DNA from: Gemmatimonadota bacterium
Lineage (GTDB): Bacteria; Latescibacterota; UBA2968
Direction: 5' to 3'
DNA: 36,415 bases
Assembly: GCA_026706845.1 (NCBI GenBank)
Contig: JAPOXY010000021.1
Coordinates: 1-36,415 of the forward strand
The notes below the pieces were generated by a model. That model worked only from the letters and a program-made list of their open reading frames with translations, searched no databases and was not told the DNA's origin. Both the position numbers and the translations under genes were made by a program. Below are positions 1-8,566 of this stretch, piece by piece (position 1 is the first letter of the stretch; each line of letters opens with the position of its first letter).

Positions 1-1036
1 TGCGCGTGCGCGAGAGGGCGAGGATGGCGAAGAAGAGGGGGACGATGCCGACGTATTCGGAGTTGATTTTGAAGGCGTTGCGTCCCCAGTATTTGTGGGT
101 TGTTGTGTTTGTGTCAAAGGCGACAAATTCGGGGATGACGAGGGCGAATATTTCTTCGGGATGTAGCGACCAGGATGAGGCAAATTCATATCCGTCTTCT
201 TGGGCGGTAGCGGCGCGTTTTGACGATGTTTGTGTGTTCCAGTATTGGGGGATGACGCCTTCTGCGCCTATGGCGAGGCCCAGGCAGATCGCGCCTGCTG
301 ATAGGAGGGTTTGATAGAGGGCGGTTTTTGTTCCATTACGGGATATGCCCCATAAGAGCTTGTAGAGGAAGAGCAGGCCCAGTGCCCACAGGGCAAAGTA
401 GGCCATCTGGAGGTGCGGGCTGTAGATGGCGATGCCGACGGTGCCGCCGAGGATTAAAAAGTAGATGATGCGCCGCGTGTCCATGCCGCGGTTGAGTGCC
501 CAGTACATGAGGGGGAAGAGGCCGATGACGGTCATTTTTGCATAGTGCCCGGCCTGCGAGAAGGTGAGGAATGCAGGGGCAGAGGCGTAGGCCGCACCCG
601 CGATGAGGGCGGCGAGGGGATGGAGGCCAAAGCTGCGTGTGCAGAGGTACATGAAGTAGCCCGCTGTGAACATGGCGAAGATGTAACGCCAGCCAAAATA
701 GCGGTGTTCGCTGGTGAAGAGGTCGATGACGACGAGGGGATAGTATTGCGGACGCAGTGCGGCTGATTCCGGGGTGCCACCCATAAATCGGCTCCAGTTT
801 TTTGGTGGCAATTTTTTCAGGGCTTCTGCAAAGGGTTCGTTGCCTCTGTGAAATTCTGCGCCGGTGTCGCTGCCGTAGATCACGTCGCCCGTGATGAGGA
901 TGTGATAGAAATAGCCGGTTGTGAGCAGGGCAAAAAAGACAATGGGTACCCATGGGCGAGATAGGAAATGGGTGAGTTCAAACGCCGTTTTGGTTCGGTT
1001 GGGTGAGGGCCGGCTATGCCTGCGTCGTTTGCTCAT
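1..1036 (-). CDS. Multi-pass membrane protein, YfhO/GT-C-like (3' end off window)
   Basis: The gene starts at ATG 1036 and runs off the left edge, leaving about 345 N-terminal residues. A basic N-terminus (MSKRRRHSR) leads into a hydrophobic segment (VPIVFFALLTTGYFYHI). Next is an exposed loop with GSDTGAEF and then WSRFMGGTPESA and RPQYYPL, the layout of the first periplasmic loop in YfhO and GT-C proteins. Several more membrane helices follow (for example ALIAGAAYASAPAFLTF and IIYFLILGGTVGIAIYS). Its ATG overlaps the TGA of the upstream gene as ATGA, so it belongs to the same transcript as the other glycosyltransferases. Families of this kind use lipid-linked sugars to decorate envelope polymers. 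The family call rests on topology and loop motifs, and the substrate is unknown. Confidence 0.6.
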   Translation of the reverse strand, partial: MSKRRRHSRPSPNRTKTAFELTHFLSRPWVPIVFFALLTTGYFYHILITGDVIYGSDTGAEFHRGNEPFAEALKKLPPKNWSRFMGGTPESAALRPQYYPLVVIDLFTSEHRYFGWRYIFAMFTAGYFMYLCTRSFGLHPLAALIAGAAYASAPAFLTFSQAGHYAKMTVIGLFPLMYWALNRGMDTRRIIYFLILGGTVGIAIYSPHLQMAYFALWALGLLFLYKLLWGISRNGTKTALYQTLLSAGAICLGLAIGAEGVIPQYWNTQTSSKRAATAQEDGYEFASSWSLHPEEIFALVIPEFVAFDTNTTTHKYWGRNAFKINSEYVGIVPLFFAILALSRTR

Positions 1037-2547
1037 TGTTGGGGTCCTTTTGATGGTGATGAGACGGCTTGTCGCGCAGCGTAGATGGCGATGAGTATGA
1101 GGCAGATTACGACGAGGATGAGTGCGATGGTCATTGTTGGGCTGAGGATGTTTGTGCGCAGGACATTGATCCACCACATGTCGATGAGGTCGTAGTTTTT
1201 GAGAGATGCGGAGACGAAGCGTTCTGTGCCAGAGGAGATGGTGTAGTCGAGCGATTGCCCGGTTGTGAGGCGGCAGATTGCCGAGGTGAGCTGGTAGTAG
1301 CCGCCGATAATGGGAGATAGGTTGGGTGAGAAGAGGAGGTCGCCCATTTGGTGAGGCGCGAAGATTGTTGCACCCATTTTCTTGTCCTGTACAAGGTGCG
1401 TAAAGAGATAGGGGTTCATCAGTACAGCGGGGAGTTGTACGAAGAAGCCGAGGACGGTGAGGCGGCGCGTCCATTTGATGTCGGCGAGCACGCCGAGGGG
1501 AAAAATACAGAAAGGGAGGATGGGAAGCAAATAACGCGGTCCCCACGAGGATCCGGCATGCCAGTCGATCATGGGTAAGAGGATGATGAATAGTGTCAGG
1601 ATAAAGCCCAGGCAAAGGCGCGCTTCGTTTGGGTGCGATGATCTGAATTTGTGATAGGCGATGGGGAGGAGGCATATCGTGGGGAAAAAGAAGATGAGGC
1701 CGCGTCCGGTGCTGAAGAGCAGGCCGTAAAAGGCGGTGAAGATTTGCGCGGGTATAAAGGCGAGATAGCCACCTTTTTGGGCGAGGATGTCGAGGTGGTA
1801 TCCGGTGAGTAAGATGTTGCCATAACGCAGGTGGTTGTGATAGGCGACTATGAGACAGGCTGCGAGAATAGGTGATAAGAAGATCGGGATGCGCGATGTG
1901 GTGTGTTGGGTGCGGCGCAGGTAGAGCAGGGGGATCGGCAGGAGGACGAGGGTGTAGAATTTGGTGAGGATGGCAATGGCAAAGCCAATTCCCGCAAGGA
2001 TGGGTGAGGGATGGGGTTTGATGAGGCTGTGCGTTGCGATGAGCAGGCCGAGCCCGACGAGCGGTTCTGGATATCCGTATCCCGAGTATGGAAAGACCAT
2101 GGTGCCGAGTGCAAAAGCGCCTGTGAGCCATTTTGCGGTAGATGGTGGGTAATTGAATGATTGAATGATGAAATAAAAGAAGAGGACCCACAGGGCGGAT
2201 ATGACCGCGTTGGTCATCGATGTGGTGAACATGGTGAGGTAGTCGGCGGGGATATTGGGGAAGATGCCGGTGAGGAGGAGGCCAATGGCGTAGAAGGGTA
2301 TTTCTGCGAGGGGCATGCCGGGTCCGTATTTGGAGTACTGGCGTCCAGATGAGGTGACCGCATCGCTGTGTTTTTGCATTTCGGGCACGGTGAAGGTTTC
2401 ATCGGAGATGATGAGGTCGCCATCGCGCATCAGGCTTTGCGCGGTGAGGTAATTCCAAAATCCATCACCTCCGTAGTGTCCGCCCGCTGTGAGTGCGTAG
2501 ATGCAGAGGAGGAAGATGAAGAGGTGTGTTGTGGTTCGATTAGTCAT
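1033..2547 (-). CDS. GT-C-type membrane glycosyltransferase-like protein
   Basis: A 504-residue protein with about ten to eleven hydrophobic segments. After the first helix it has a long loop with YGGDGFWNYLTAQSL, then SSGRQYSKYGPGMPLAEIPFY. A 'G-YYSKYGPG' loop is common in dolichyl-/polyprenyl-phosphate-dependent GT-C proteins (ArnT/PMT clan). The middle and C-terminal parts are nearly all membrane helices, with another loop around DWHAGSSWGPRYLLPILPF, also typical of this clan. It starts at ATG 2547, overlapping the end of the GT4 gene by 8 bp, and its TGA overlaps the next ATG. It probably moves a sugar from a lipid carrier to an envelope acceptor. Donor and acceptor cannot be read from the sequence, and a polymer-processing role without transferase activity is possible. 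Confidence 0.65.
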   Translation of the reverse strand: MTNRTTTHLFIFLLCIYALTAGGHYGGDGFWNYLTAQSLMRDGDLIISDETFTVPEMQKHSDAVTSSGRQYSKYGPGMPLAEIPFYAIGLLLTGIFPNIPADYLTMFTTSMTNAVISALWVLFFYFIIQSFNYPPSTAKWLTGAFALGTMVFPYSGYGYPEPLVGLGLLIATHSLIKPHPSPILAGIGFAIAILTKFYTLVLLPIPLLYLRRTQHTTSRIPIFLSPILAACLIVAYHNHLRYGNILLTGYHLDILAQKGGYLAFIPAQIFTAFYGLLFSTGRGLIFFFPTICLLPIAYHKFRSSHPNEARLCLGFILTLFIILLPMIDWHAGSSWGPRYLLPILPFCIFPLGVLADIKWTRRLTVLGFFVQLPAVLMNPYLFTHLVQDKKMGATIFAPHQMGDLLFSPNLSPIIGGYYQLTSAICRLTTGQSLDYTISSGTERFVSASLKNYDLIDMWWINVLRTNILSPTMTIALILVVICLILIAIYAARQAVSSPSKGPQQ

Positions 2548-3640
2548 TGGCGACTTTCAGATAGACTTCTTCTTGCGCTTGCGCTGTGCGGTCCCATGTG
2601 AATTGTGTAGCCCATTTTCTCCCCGCTGCTCCCAGGCGTTTGCGCAGGATAGGGTCGCTGAGCAGGCGGTCCATGGCGCTGGCGAGTGCCTGGGGGTTTT
2701 CGGATGGGACGAGGAGGCCGGTTTCATCGGCGCGGATGGCATCTGCCAATCCGGGGATGTCGGTGCCTATGACGGCTTTGGCTGCGGCTGCGGCTTCGAT
2801 GGCGACGATGCCCCAGCCTTCGTAGCGCGAGGGGGTGCAGACGAAGAGGGCATGGCCTATGAGGCTATTTTTTTGTTCGGGTGTGACGGCGCCAGTGAAT
2901 TCGACGCGGTTTGCGATGTTGAGTCGATTGGCGATGGATCGTATTTCGCGTTTGTTTTGCGGGGTTCCGCGACCCGAGAGGATGAGGCGGATATCGGGTG
3001 CGTTGAGTTTGGCAAAGGCGGATAGGAGGATGTCGATGCCTTTGTTGTGGATGTCCATGCGCCCAAAATAGAGGATGTAGTTTTCTTCTGCCCAGGGTGC
3101 TTCAAAACAGATTTGATCGACGCCGGTATAGACGAGGTGAAATTGCGCGTTTGTCGCGCGTTTTTCAAGCTGGCGCGTGACGGTGGGCGAGATGGTCAGG
3201 ATGTGCGGGTGAAGGTGCAGAGCGCGCTGTTCGGCTTTGCGGGCAATGTGGCCGAGCACGGGATATTTTGCTGTGGCGTGGTCGTCCATGAAGTGGAAGA
3301 ATTCGAGGAGGCTGTTGCGCCTTTTTTTTCCGGAGACAAAGAGGGGGGCAAAGGCGGAGAATTGATGGACCCACAGGTCGGTGTTTGTTCGGGCGATTTC
3401 GCGGGAGGCATAATGGGCAAAGCTCATTCGACTGAGGAGGTACGAGCGGTCTGATCCCACGCGGCGGATGTGTACGCCTTCTCGGGTTTCTTCTCTGGGT
3501 GCGTTGGGATATGCGCCTGATAGAATGGTGATCTGGTGTTTGTGCGATAGACGACGGGCTATTTCCCATGTGCGCAGGGCACCGCCCCCACCACACCAGG
3601 GGTTGTCGATGTCGTCGTATAAGGTGTGTAAGATGTTCAT
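2540..3640 (-). CDS. Glycosyltransferase family 4 (GT-B fold)
   Basis: A 366-residue cytoplasmic glycosyltransferase. The N-terminal Rossmann half carries the glycine-rich acceptor-side loop (WCGGGGALRTWEIARRL). The C-terminal half has the nucleotide-sugar site: YILYFGRMDIHNKGIDILL, then LILSGRGTPQNK. The E-x7-E signature is present in PSRYEGWGIVAIEAAA, followed by GTDIPGLADAI and GLLVPSENP. Length and motif order match GT4. The start is ATG 3640; an upstream in-frame ATG at 3655 runs into a stop after four codons and cannot be used. No strong ribosome binding site is visible, and the gap to the HAD gene is 11 bp. It probably adds one sugar to a lipid-linked or envelope glycan made with the two membrane proteins that follow. 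The sugar is unknown. Confidence 0.85.
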   Translation of the reverse strand: MNILHTLYDDIDNPWCGGGGALRTWEIARRLSHKHQITILSGAYPNAPREETREGVHIRRVGSDRSYLLSRMSFAHYASREIARTNTDLWVHQFSAFAPLFVSGKKRRNSLLEFFHFMDDHATAKYPVLGHIARKAEQRALHLHPHILTISPTVTRQLEKRATNAQFHLVYTGVDQICFEAPWAEENYILYFGRMDIHNKGIDILLSAFAKLNAPDIRLILSGRGTPQNKREIRSIANRLNIANRVEFTGAVTPEQKNSLIGHALFVCTPSRYEGWGIVAIEAAAAAKAVIGTDIPGLADAIRADETGLLVPSENPQALASAMDRLLSDPILRKRLGAAGRKWATQFTWDRTAQAQEEVYLKVAND

Positions 3641-3651
3641 TTATAGATGGT

Positions 3652-4203
3652 TCATTCCCAGAGCATCTGGTCTATGACGTCGAATAAGTCGCAGCCGATG
3701 TAGCTTGTGCGGTCGCGCGTTTGCTCGTCGATTTTTTTCAGGGCTTCTTCGCCAGAGCCGGTGCGCACGAGGGCTGCGCGGCAGCCCGCATTCCACCCGG
3801 CTTCGAGGTCGGTTGCGTTGTCGCCTATCATGATAGAACCCGCGAGGTCGATGTTGTGTTCACTGGCGGCGCGCAAGATCATGCCGGGCGCGGGTTTGCG
3901 GCAGGTGCAGTTGTCTCTCCCGTGATGGGGGCAATGGTAGATGGCATGGATGGAGGCGTTGTGCGCGGCCAATTGGTGTTTGAGTTCGCGGTGGATCTCA
4001 GAGAGTCCGGTTTCTGTGAGCAGGCCGCGCCCTATGGCGGATTGGTTGGTGATGACGATGACGGGATAACCGGCCTGGTTGAGACGCGCAATGGCTTCTC
4101 CCGCGCGCGGTATGAGCTGGAGTTGTTCCACGCGATTGAGGTCTTGGACCTCGATGTTGATTGTGCCGTCGCGGTCGATGAATGCTGCGGGTCGTGCGTT
4201 CAC
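3652..4203 (-). CDS. HAD-family phosphatase, HisB-N/GmhB type (possible histidinol-phosphatase)
   Basis: A 183-residue HAD phosphatase of the histidinol-phosphatase/heptose-bisphosphate phosphatase group. Motif I is FIDRDGTI with nucleophile D10 and acid/base D12. Motif II is VITNQS. The family zinc loop is C91-P-H93...C99-T-C101, followed by RKPAPG. Motif III/IV is IGDNATD. The start is a GTG whose last bases overlap the TGA of hisB (GTGA), so translation is probably coupled. GmhB (lipopolysaccharide heptose pathway) and the N-terminal half of E. coli HisB are close relatives, and motifs alone do not separate them. Position directly behind hisB favours histidinol-phosphate as substrate; the glycosyltransferases downstream would fit GmhB. 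Confidence 0.8.
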   Translation of the reverse strand: MNARPAAFIDRDGTINIEVQDLNRVEQLQLIPRAGEAIARLNQAGYPVIVITNQSAIGRGLLTETGLSEIHRELKHQLAAHNASIHAIYHCPHHGRDNCTCRKPAPGMILRAASEHNIDLAGSIMIGDNATDLEAGWNAGCRAALVRTGSGEEALKKIDEQTRDRTSYIGCDLFDVIDQMLWE

Positions 4204-4790
4204 AGGCTTCCTTTGGTTGAGGGTATGCCGCTGATCCTATTGTCGAGGGTGACGGCCTGTCGCAGGGACCGGGCGACGGCTTTGAAGATGGCTTCCATGC
4301 CGTGGTGCGCGTTGTTGCCGCGCATGAGGTCGATGTGCAGGTTCATGCGGCCGTTGTGCGCGAGTGCGGTGAAAAATTCGAGGCCCAGTGCCGTGGGAAA
4401 TGCACCGATGCGTTCTTCGGCGAATGCGGCGTTATAGATGAGATGCGCGCGTCCAGAGAGATCGATTACGGCGCGGGCGAGGGCTTCGTCCATGGGTACG
4501 TACGCAGAGCCGAATCGCGCGATGCCGGTTTTGTCGCCCAGTGCGTTGGATAGTGCTTGACCGAGGCAGATGCCGACGTCTTCGACGGTGTGGTGGGCAT
4601 CGACTTCGAGGTCGCCTTTGCAGGTGACGGTGAGGTCGAATAAGCCGTGGCGGGCAAGGGCTGTGAGCATGTGGTCAAAAAAGCCGATGCCGGTGTCGAT
4701 GTGCGATTCTCCCTTGCCCGTGAGGTTGAGGGAGAGGTCTATGTCTGTTTCAGAGGTTCTGCGCTGGATGTGTGCCGTGCGAGAGGACAT
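4200..4790 (-). CDS. hisB: Imidazoleglycerol-phosphate dehydratase
   Basis: HisB removes water from imidazole-glycerol phosphate to give imidazole-acetol phosphate, the sixth step of histidine biosynthesis, using Mn2+. The protein is 196 residues from ATG 4790, the usual length for a stand-alone IGPD. The metal-site motifs are present in both halves of the duplicated fold: FFDHML and DAHHTVED in the first, NAHHGMEAIFKA in the second. An AAAAGG-like ribosome binding site lies about 10 nt before the ATG. The reading frame stays open upstream of this ATG, but the extra residues have no family counterpart. The gene lies 16 bp after the enolase-superfamily gene and overlaps the following HAD gene by 3 bp. 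The phosphatase is thus separate, not fused as in E. coli. Confidence 0.95.
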   Translation of the reverse strand: MSSRTAHIQRRTSETDIDLSLNLTGKGESHIDTGIGFFDHMLTALARHGLFDLTVTCKGDLEVDAHHTVEDVGICLGQALSNALGDKTGIARFGSAYVPMDEALARAVIDLSGRAHLIYNAAFAEERIGAFPTALGLEFFTALAHNGRMNLHIDLMRGNNAHHGMEAIFKAVARSLRQAVTLDNRISGIPSTKGSL

Positions 4791-4806
4791 TGGATATGTG
4801 CCTTTT

Positions 4807-6204
4807 TTATGAGGGGGCAGGGAGTGTGCGGTCGATCTGGTCGTGTTTGTATCCAAAGCCGGGACCTTCGACGGTGGAGATGTCGATGTGGCCGTTTTGT
4901 CGGCGATAGAGACCGGGGTGTACGGCGGCTTCGGGGATTGAGGCGTCGGGGTAAAATTGCATGGCGTTGGTTTCAAAGCCCATGACGGTGCCGGCATGGG
5001 CGGTGAGGAGGGCGTGGGGAATTTGCGCGAGCATGGGATTTGTGAGGTCCTGTACCATGAGTGTCATGCCGTGTGCGCGGGCCCAGCAGAGGGAGAGCAG
5101 GGCGCCGGTCTGGGTTTTGCAGGTTTTGAGTGCGACGCCGGTCCAGCCGAGTTGTCGTCCGAGGCAGATGATGCGCCAGTCGTGCGCGCTTTCGTCCATG
5201 AAGAGGGGTTTGCGCGCGGAGATGCTGTGTACAGGGAGGGGGTTTTCAGAGAGTTCGTAGGCGAAGGGCTGTTCGACGTAGAGGATCATTTGATAGATGC
5301 GCGGGTGGTCGGTGAGGAGGCGGTCCAGGATGTCGTTGACGTAATCGACCTGTTGGACGGTGCAGTTGAAGTCTGTACACAACCACATGGCATTGTGTTC
5401 GATGCCGATTTGCCCGACGCGGACGATGCGGTCGTAATCCCATCCGGGTTCTTGTCCGGTGAGTTTGATTTTGAGGCAGGTGATGCCGTCGCGCCGTATC
5501 CAGTCGGGCAGGACTACGGGATAGCCGTCGTCGGGTTCATCGCCCGTGCGTTCGGCGTCGTCAAGGAGGTCGTTGCCGCCTACGGCGTGCCAGGCGGGCA
5601 GGCGGTTTGGTCGCGGGCGGGTGAGGTAGTTTTCGGGATAGCGACCGGCGAAGTTGGCGTCGATGTCGTCGGCGGGGTCGAGGTAGTGCGAGAGGTCGGC
5701 GTTCATGAAGTCTGCGTTGTACGTGTCGTAGATGTCGATGTTGTGGAGTACTCCGTATGCGTCGTGCAGGGCGAGGTCATAGGCCGAGGCGCAGACGAGC
5801 GCGGATAGGCGGGGCATGTCTCCTGTGGTGTTTTGTTGTTCGATGTTGAAGGCCGAGAGGAGGTCGGGGAGGATGTTTTCCTGAAATGCGTGGCCGATTT
5901 CGATGGGGTGACCGGCGGTGTCGATGTCTGCCCATGCGCGTCCGATTTTGAGGCAGAAGTTTTTCATGGCGGTTTCCCGGATGGCGTATGTGAGGTGTGG
6001 CGATGGCCATGCCCAGGGCGCGCTCAAGGGGGTTTCTCCCCAGCCAGAAGCGGTGTTGCCCTGCCGGTCTTCGACGTCGATGCGCACTCTTACGCAGGTG
6101 ACGCTGTCGAGTTGTTCGGTGCCAAAGCGATAGGGTATGCGCGTTTGGACGGGGAGGAAGTAGGTGGCGACGGATTTGATTTTTATGTCTGTTGGTTTGG
6201 GCAT
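4807..6204 (-). CDS. Enolase-superfamily enzyme, muconate-lactonizing (MLE) subgroup
   Basis: A 465-residue protein with an N-terminal capping domain and a C-terminal TIM barrel of the mandelate racemase/muconate-lactonizing type. The catalytic set is complete: K245-x-K247 on the second strand (CLKIKL), metal ligands D278 (LCTDFN), E311 (YVEQPF) and D337 or E338 (FMDESA), and the opposing base K360 (GVALKTCKT). A KxK motif plus a distal lysine marks the MLE subgroup (muconate cycloisomerase, o-succinylbenzoate synthase, dipeptide epimerases, N-acylamino-acid racemases). At 465 residues it is longer than most members, with an acidic insert near residues 160-230. It overlaps the end of hisC by 22 bp and precedes hisB, which is an odd place for this family. 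It is likely an active enzyme acting on a carboxylate substrate; which one cannot be told. Confidence 0.8.
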   Translation of the reverse strand: MPKPTDIKIKSVATYFLPVQTRIPYRFGTEQLDSVTCVRVRIDVEDRQGNTASGWGETPLSAPWAWPSPHLTYAIRETAMKNFCLKIGRAWADIDTAGHPIEIGHAFQENILPDLLSAFNIEQQNTTGDMPRLSALVCASAYDLALHDAYGVLHNIDIYDTYNADFMNADLSHYLDPADDIDANFAGRYPENYLTRPRPNRLPAWHAVGGNDLLDDAERTGDEPDDGYPVVLPDWIRRDGITCLKIKLTGQEPGWDYDRIVRVGQIGIEHNAMWLCTDFNCTVQQVDYVNDILDRLLTDHPRIYQMILYVEQPFAYELSENPLPVHSISARKPLFMDESAHDWRIICLGRQLGWTGVALKTCKTQTGALLSLCWARAHGMTLMVQDLTNPMLAQIPHALLTAHAGTVMGFETNAMQFYPDASIPEAAVHPGLYRRQNGHIDISTVEGPGFGYKHDQIDRTLPAPS

Positions 6205-7271
6205 GGGTTTGTTTCCAATGTCCTTTTAAGGGCGTCTAAAAACAGGTCGTTTTCTCGTTCGGTGCCGATGGATACGCGCAACGCCCTGTCGAGCATGGGA
6301 TAGGATGTGACGTTGCGGATGAGTACGCCTTGTTCGATGAGTCCGGTGAAGACGGCATCTGGATCGGCGACTTCAAAGAGGATGAGGTTGGCGTGTGATG
6401 GATAGGGTGTGACGCCTTCTATTTTGGCGAGGGATTGGAAGACGCGCTCGCGTTCTGCGCAGATAAAGGCGATGCGTTTTTGTATGAGGTCTTTGTGGTT
6501 GAGGATGGCCATGGCCGCTGTGTGCGAGAAGATGTTGATGTCAAAGGGGATTTTGCCTTTGATGATTTCGTCGCGCAAGTCGGGATGGGCGATGAGATAT
6601 CCAATGCGGATGCCCGCGGCGCCAAATGCTTTGGAGAGGGTTTTGAGTACGATGAGGTTGGGGTGTTTGGGCAAGAGGTCGATGGCGGTCTGGTCGTAGA
6701 ATTCGCCGTAGGCTTCATCGACCATGACGAGGGCGCTGGTGCTGGATAAGAGTTTGTCGAGGTCTGTGTTTGAGATGGCGCATCCCGTGGGGTTGTTGGG
6801 GGAGCAGAGGATGATGAGGCGGACGTTTTTTTCGCTGGCAGCGCGACATAGAGCCGGGATGTCGAAGCCGTAGTTTTCCGTGAGGGGTATGTCGAGGACG
6901 CGTCCGCTGAATATGTCGGTGTAGAGGCCGTAGAGTGAGAATGAAGGCGAGGGGATGACGACCTGGACACCGGGTGCGGATACGACGCCGAGGACGAGTT
7001 GTACGAGGGTGTTCGATCCGTTGCAGACGATGAGTCCGCCGGGTTGGACGCCCATGTGGTCGGCGAGTGCTTCGACGAGGTCCATTTGCATGGGTTCGGG
7101 ATAGCGCGACCAGGATTTGTTGCGGACGGCGCGCAAGATGTCGTCTTTCAAGCTGTCGGGTACGTCAAATGGGCTTTCGTTTTGGTTGAGCTTGATGGGA
7201 CAGTCGTAGGCGGTGAGATGGTACCCGTGCAGGGCGCGAACTTCGGGTTTTATGTTTTGGAGATAGGTCAT
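6183..7271 (-). CDS. hisC: Histidinol-phosphate aminotransferase
   Basis: A fold-type I PLP enzyme of 362 residues that converts imidazole-acetol phosphate and glutamate to histidinol phosphate. Visible motifs are NESPFDVPDSL near the N-terminus, CSPNNPTG (cofactor and substrate contacts), MVDEAYGEF (the aspartate that pairs with the pyridine nitrogen) and LSKAFGAAGIRIGYL, with the Schiff-base lysine in SKAFG. Length and motif spacing match HisC. The ATG overlaps the TGA of hisD (ATGA), and the end overlaps the enolase-superfamily gene by 22 bp, so this is one transcript. Aminotransferases of this family can also act on aromatic amino acids, but location next to hisD makes HisC the clear choice. 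Confidence 0.94.
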   Translation of the reverse strand: MTYLQNIKPEVRALHGYHLTAYDCPIKLNQNESPFDVPDSLKDDILRAVRNKSWSRYPEPMQMDLVEALADHMGVQPGGLIVCNGSNTLVQLVLGVVSAPGVQVVIPSPSFSLYGLYTDIFSGRVLDIPLTENYGFDIPALCRAASEKNVRLIILCSPNNPTGCAISNTDLDKLLSSTSALVMVDEAYGEFYDQTAIDLLPKHPNLIVLKTLSKAFGAAGIRIGYLIAHPDLRDEIIKGKIPFDINIFSHTAAMAILNHKDLIQKRIAFICAERERVFQSLAKIEGVTPYPSHANLILFEVADPDAVFTGLIEQGVLIRNVTSYPMLDRALRVSIGTERENDLFLDALKRTLETNPCPNQQT

Positions 7272-8566
7272 TTTTTCTTGCCCATCCTGATCCTGATGGC
7301 ATTGGCATGGGCGTCGAGGCCCTCGGTTTCGGCCATGCTGATGATGTGGCCCGCGGTTTTTTGCAGGCGTTGTTCGGTGTATTGTAAGACGCTGATGTTT
7401 TTGGTGAAGGTGTCAACGCCAACAGATGACGCGAATCGGGCGGCGCCGGCCGTGGGCAAGATGTGGTTGGTGCCCGCATAGTAGTCGCCCACGGGTTCGG
7501 ATGATGCCGCGCCGAGGAATACGGCGCCGGCATGGCGAATGGTTTGTAGATGTGTCCAGGGGTCGGCAATGATGAGTTCGAGGTGTTCGGGTGCCAGGCG
7601 GTTGGCGAGGTCAATGCCTTCGGCGAGGTCGCGGACGACGACGATTGCACCAAAGCGGTCGAGTGCTGTTTGTATGGCTTTGCGGTGTGTCAGGTCGGCG
7701 GCTTGATGGGCGATTTCGTCGGCGATTTGCGTTGCGAGGTCGGCAGAGGGCGTGATGCAGACCGCGGCTTCATAGCCGGTGCCGTGTTCGGCCTGTGAGA
7801 GGAGGTCGGCGGCGATGTGTTTGGCGTTTGCCGTGCGGTCGGCGATGACGACGATTTCGCTGGGGCCGGCGATCATGTCGATGTCAACGGTTCCAAAGAC
7901 GAGTTTTTTTGCGATTTGAACGTATGGGTTGCCGGGTCCGACGAGTTTGTCAACGCGGGGTATGGTGTCGGTGCCATAAGCGAGCGCGGCGATGGCCTGC
8001 GCGCCGAAGACCTGGTAGATTTCGCGTATGCCCAGGTGATGGGCTGTGGCGAGGACGGCGGGGTGTATGGCGCCGTTTGGCTGCGGGGGCGTGGCGATGC
8101 AGAGGTGCGGGACTCCTGCGATTTGCGCGGGGATGGCGGCCATGAGCAGGGTGGAGAATAAGGGGGCACTTGCGCCGGGTATGAGCAGGGCAACGCGCTC
8201 GATGGGGAGGATGCGTTTGCCCAGGATGACGCCGTCGCCGTCTTCGATGAAATAGGATGTTTGTCGCTGGGTTTCGTGAAATTTGCGGATGTTGGTGGCG
8301 GCTGCGTCTATGATTTCGATGAATTTGGGGTCGGCATTGCGATGGGCTGCTTTGATTTCGGTTTCGGGCACGCGGATGTCGATCATGTCGATGCCGTCGT
8401 ATTTTTTGGTGTACGCGAGGAGGGCGCGATCCCCCTGTTCTCTTACGGCGGTGACGATTTCTCGCACGGTTGCTTCCTGTTTGGCAGAGAATTCAGGGCT
8501 GCGCGAGAGTATGGCGTCGAGTTTTGGGGGTGTCCTCTGACGATTGTATTTGATGATTTCGATCAT
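7268..8566 (-). CDS. hisD: Histidinol dehydrogenase
   Basis: HisD performs the last two steps of histidine biosynthesis, oxidising L-histidinol to L-histidine with two NAD+ and a zinc ion. The protein is 432 residues, the normal length. Signature blocks are VGPGNPYVQIAKKLVFG, DMIAGPSEIVVIAD, LLSQAEHG with zinc and substrate contacts, VFLGAASSEPVGDYYAG, and NHILPTAGAARF near the C-terminus. The ATG at 8566 overlaps the stop of the preceding large membrane glycosyltransferase (ATGA), and its TGA overlaps the ATG of hisC. Translational coupling on both sides places it inside the his operon. Confidence 0.96.
   Translation of the reverse strand: MIEIIKYNRQRTPPKLDAILSRSPEFSAKQEATVREIVTAVREQGDRALLAYTKKYDGIDMIDIRVPETEIKAAHRNADPKFIEIIDAAATNIRKFHETQRQTSYFIEDGDGVILGKRILPIERVALLIPGASAPLFSTLLMAAIPAQIAGVPHLCIATPPQPNGAIHPAVLATAHHLGIREIYQVFGAQAIAALAYGTDTIPRVDKLVGPGNPYVQIAKKLVFGTVDIDMIAGPSEIVVIADRTANAKHIAADLLSQAEHGTGYEAAVCITPSADLATQIADEIAHQAADLTHRKAIQTALDRFGAIVVVRDLAEGIDLANRLAPEHLELIIADPWTHLQTIRHAGAVFLGAASSEPVGDYYAGTNHILPTAGAARFASSVGVDTFTKNISVLQYTEQRLQKTAGHIISMAETEGLDAHANAIRIRMGKKK

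Noticed and set aside
336-953. 205-residue frame on the minus strand
   Set aside because: Its product is rich in His, Arg and Pro. The adjacent minus frame starting at 1036 gives a coherent membrane protein and overlaps the upstream gene by ATGA.
4791-4997. N-terminal extension of hisB
   Set aside because: It would overlap the enolase-family gene by about 190 bp and has no family counterpart; ATG 4790 gives the standard IGPD length.
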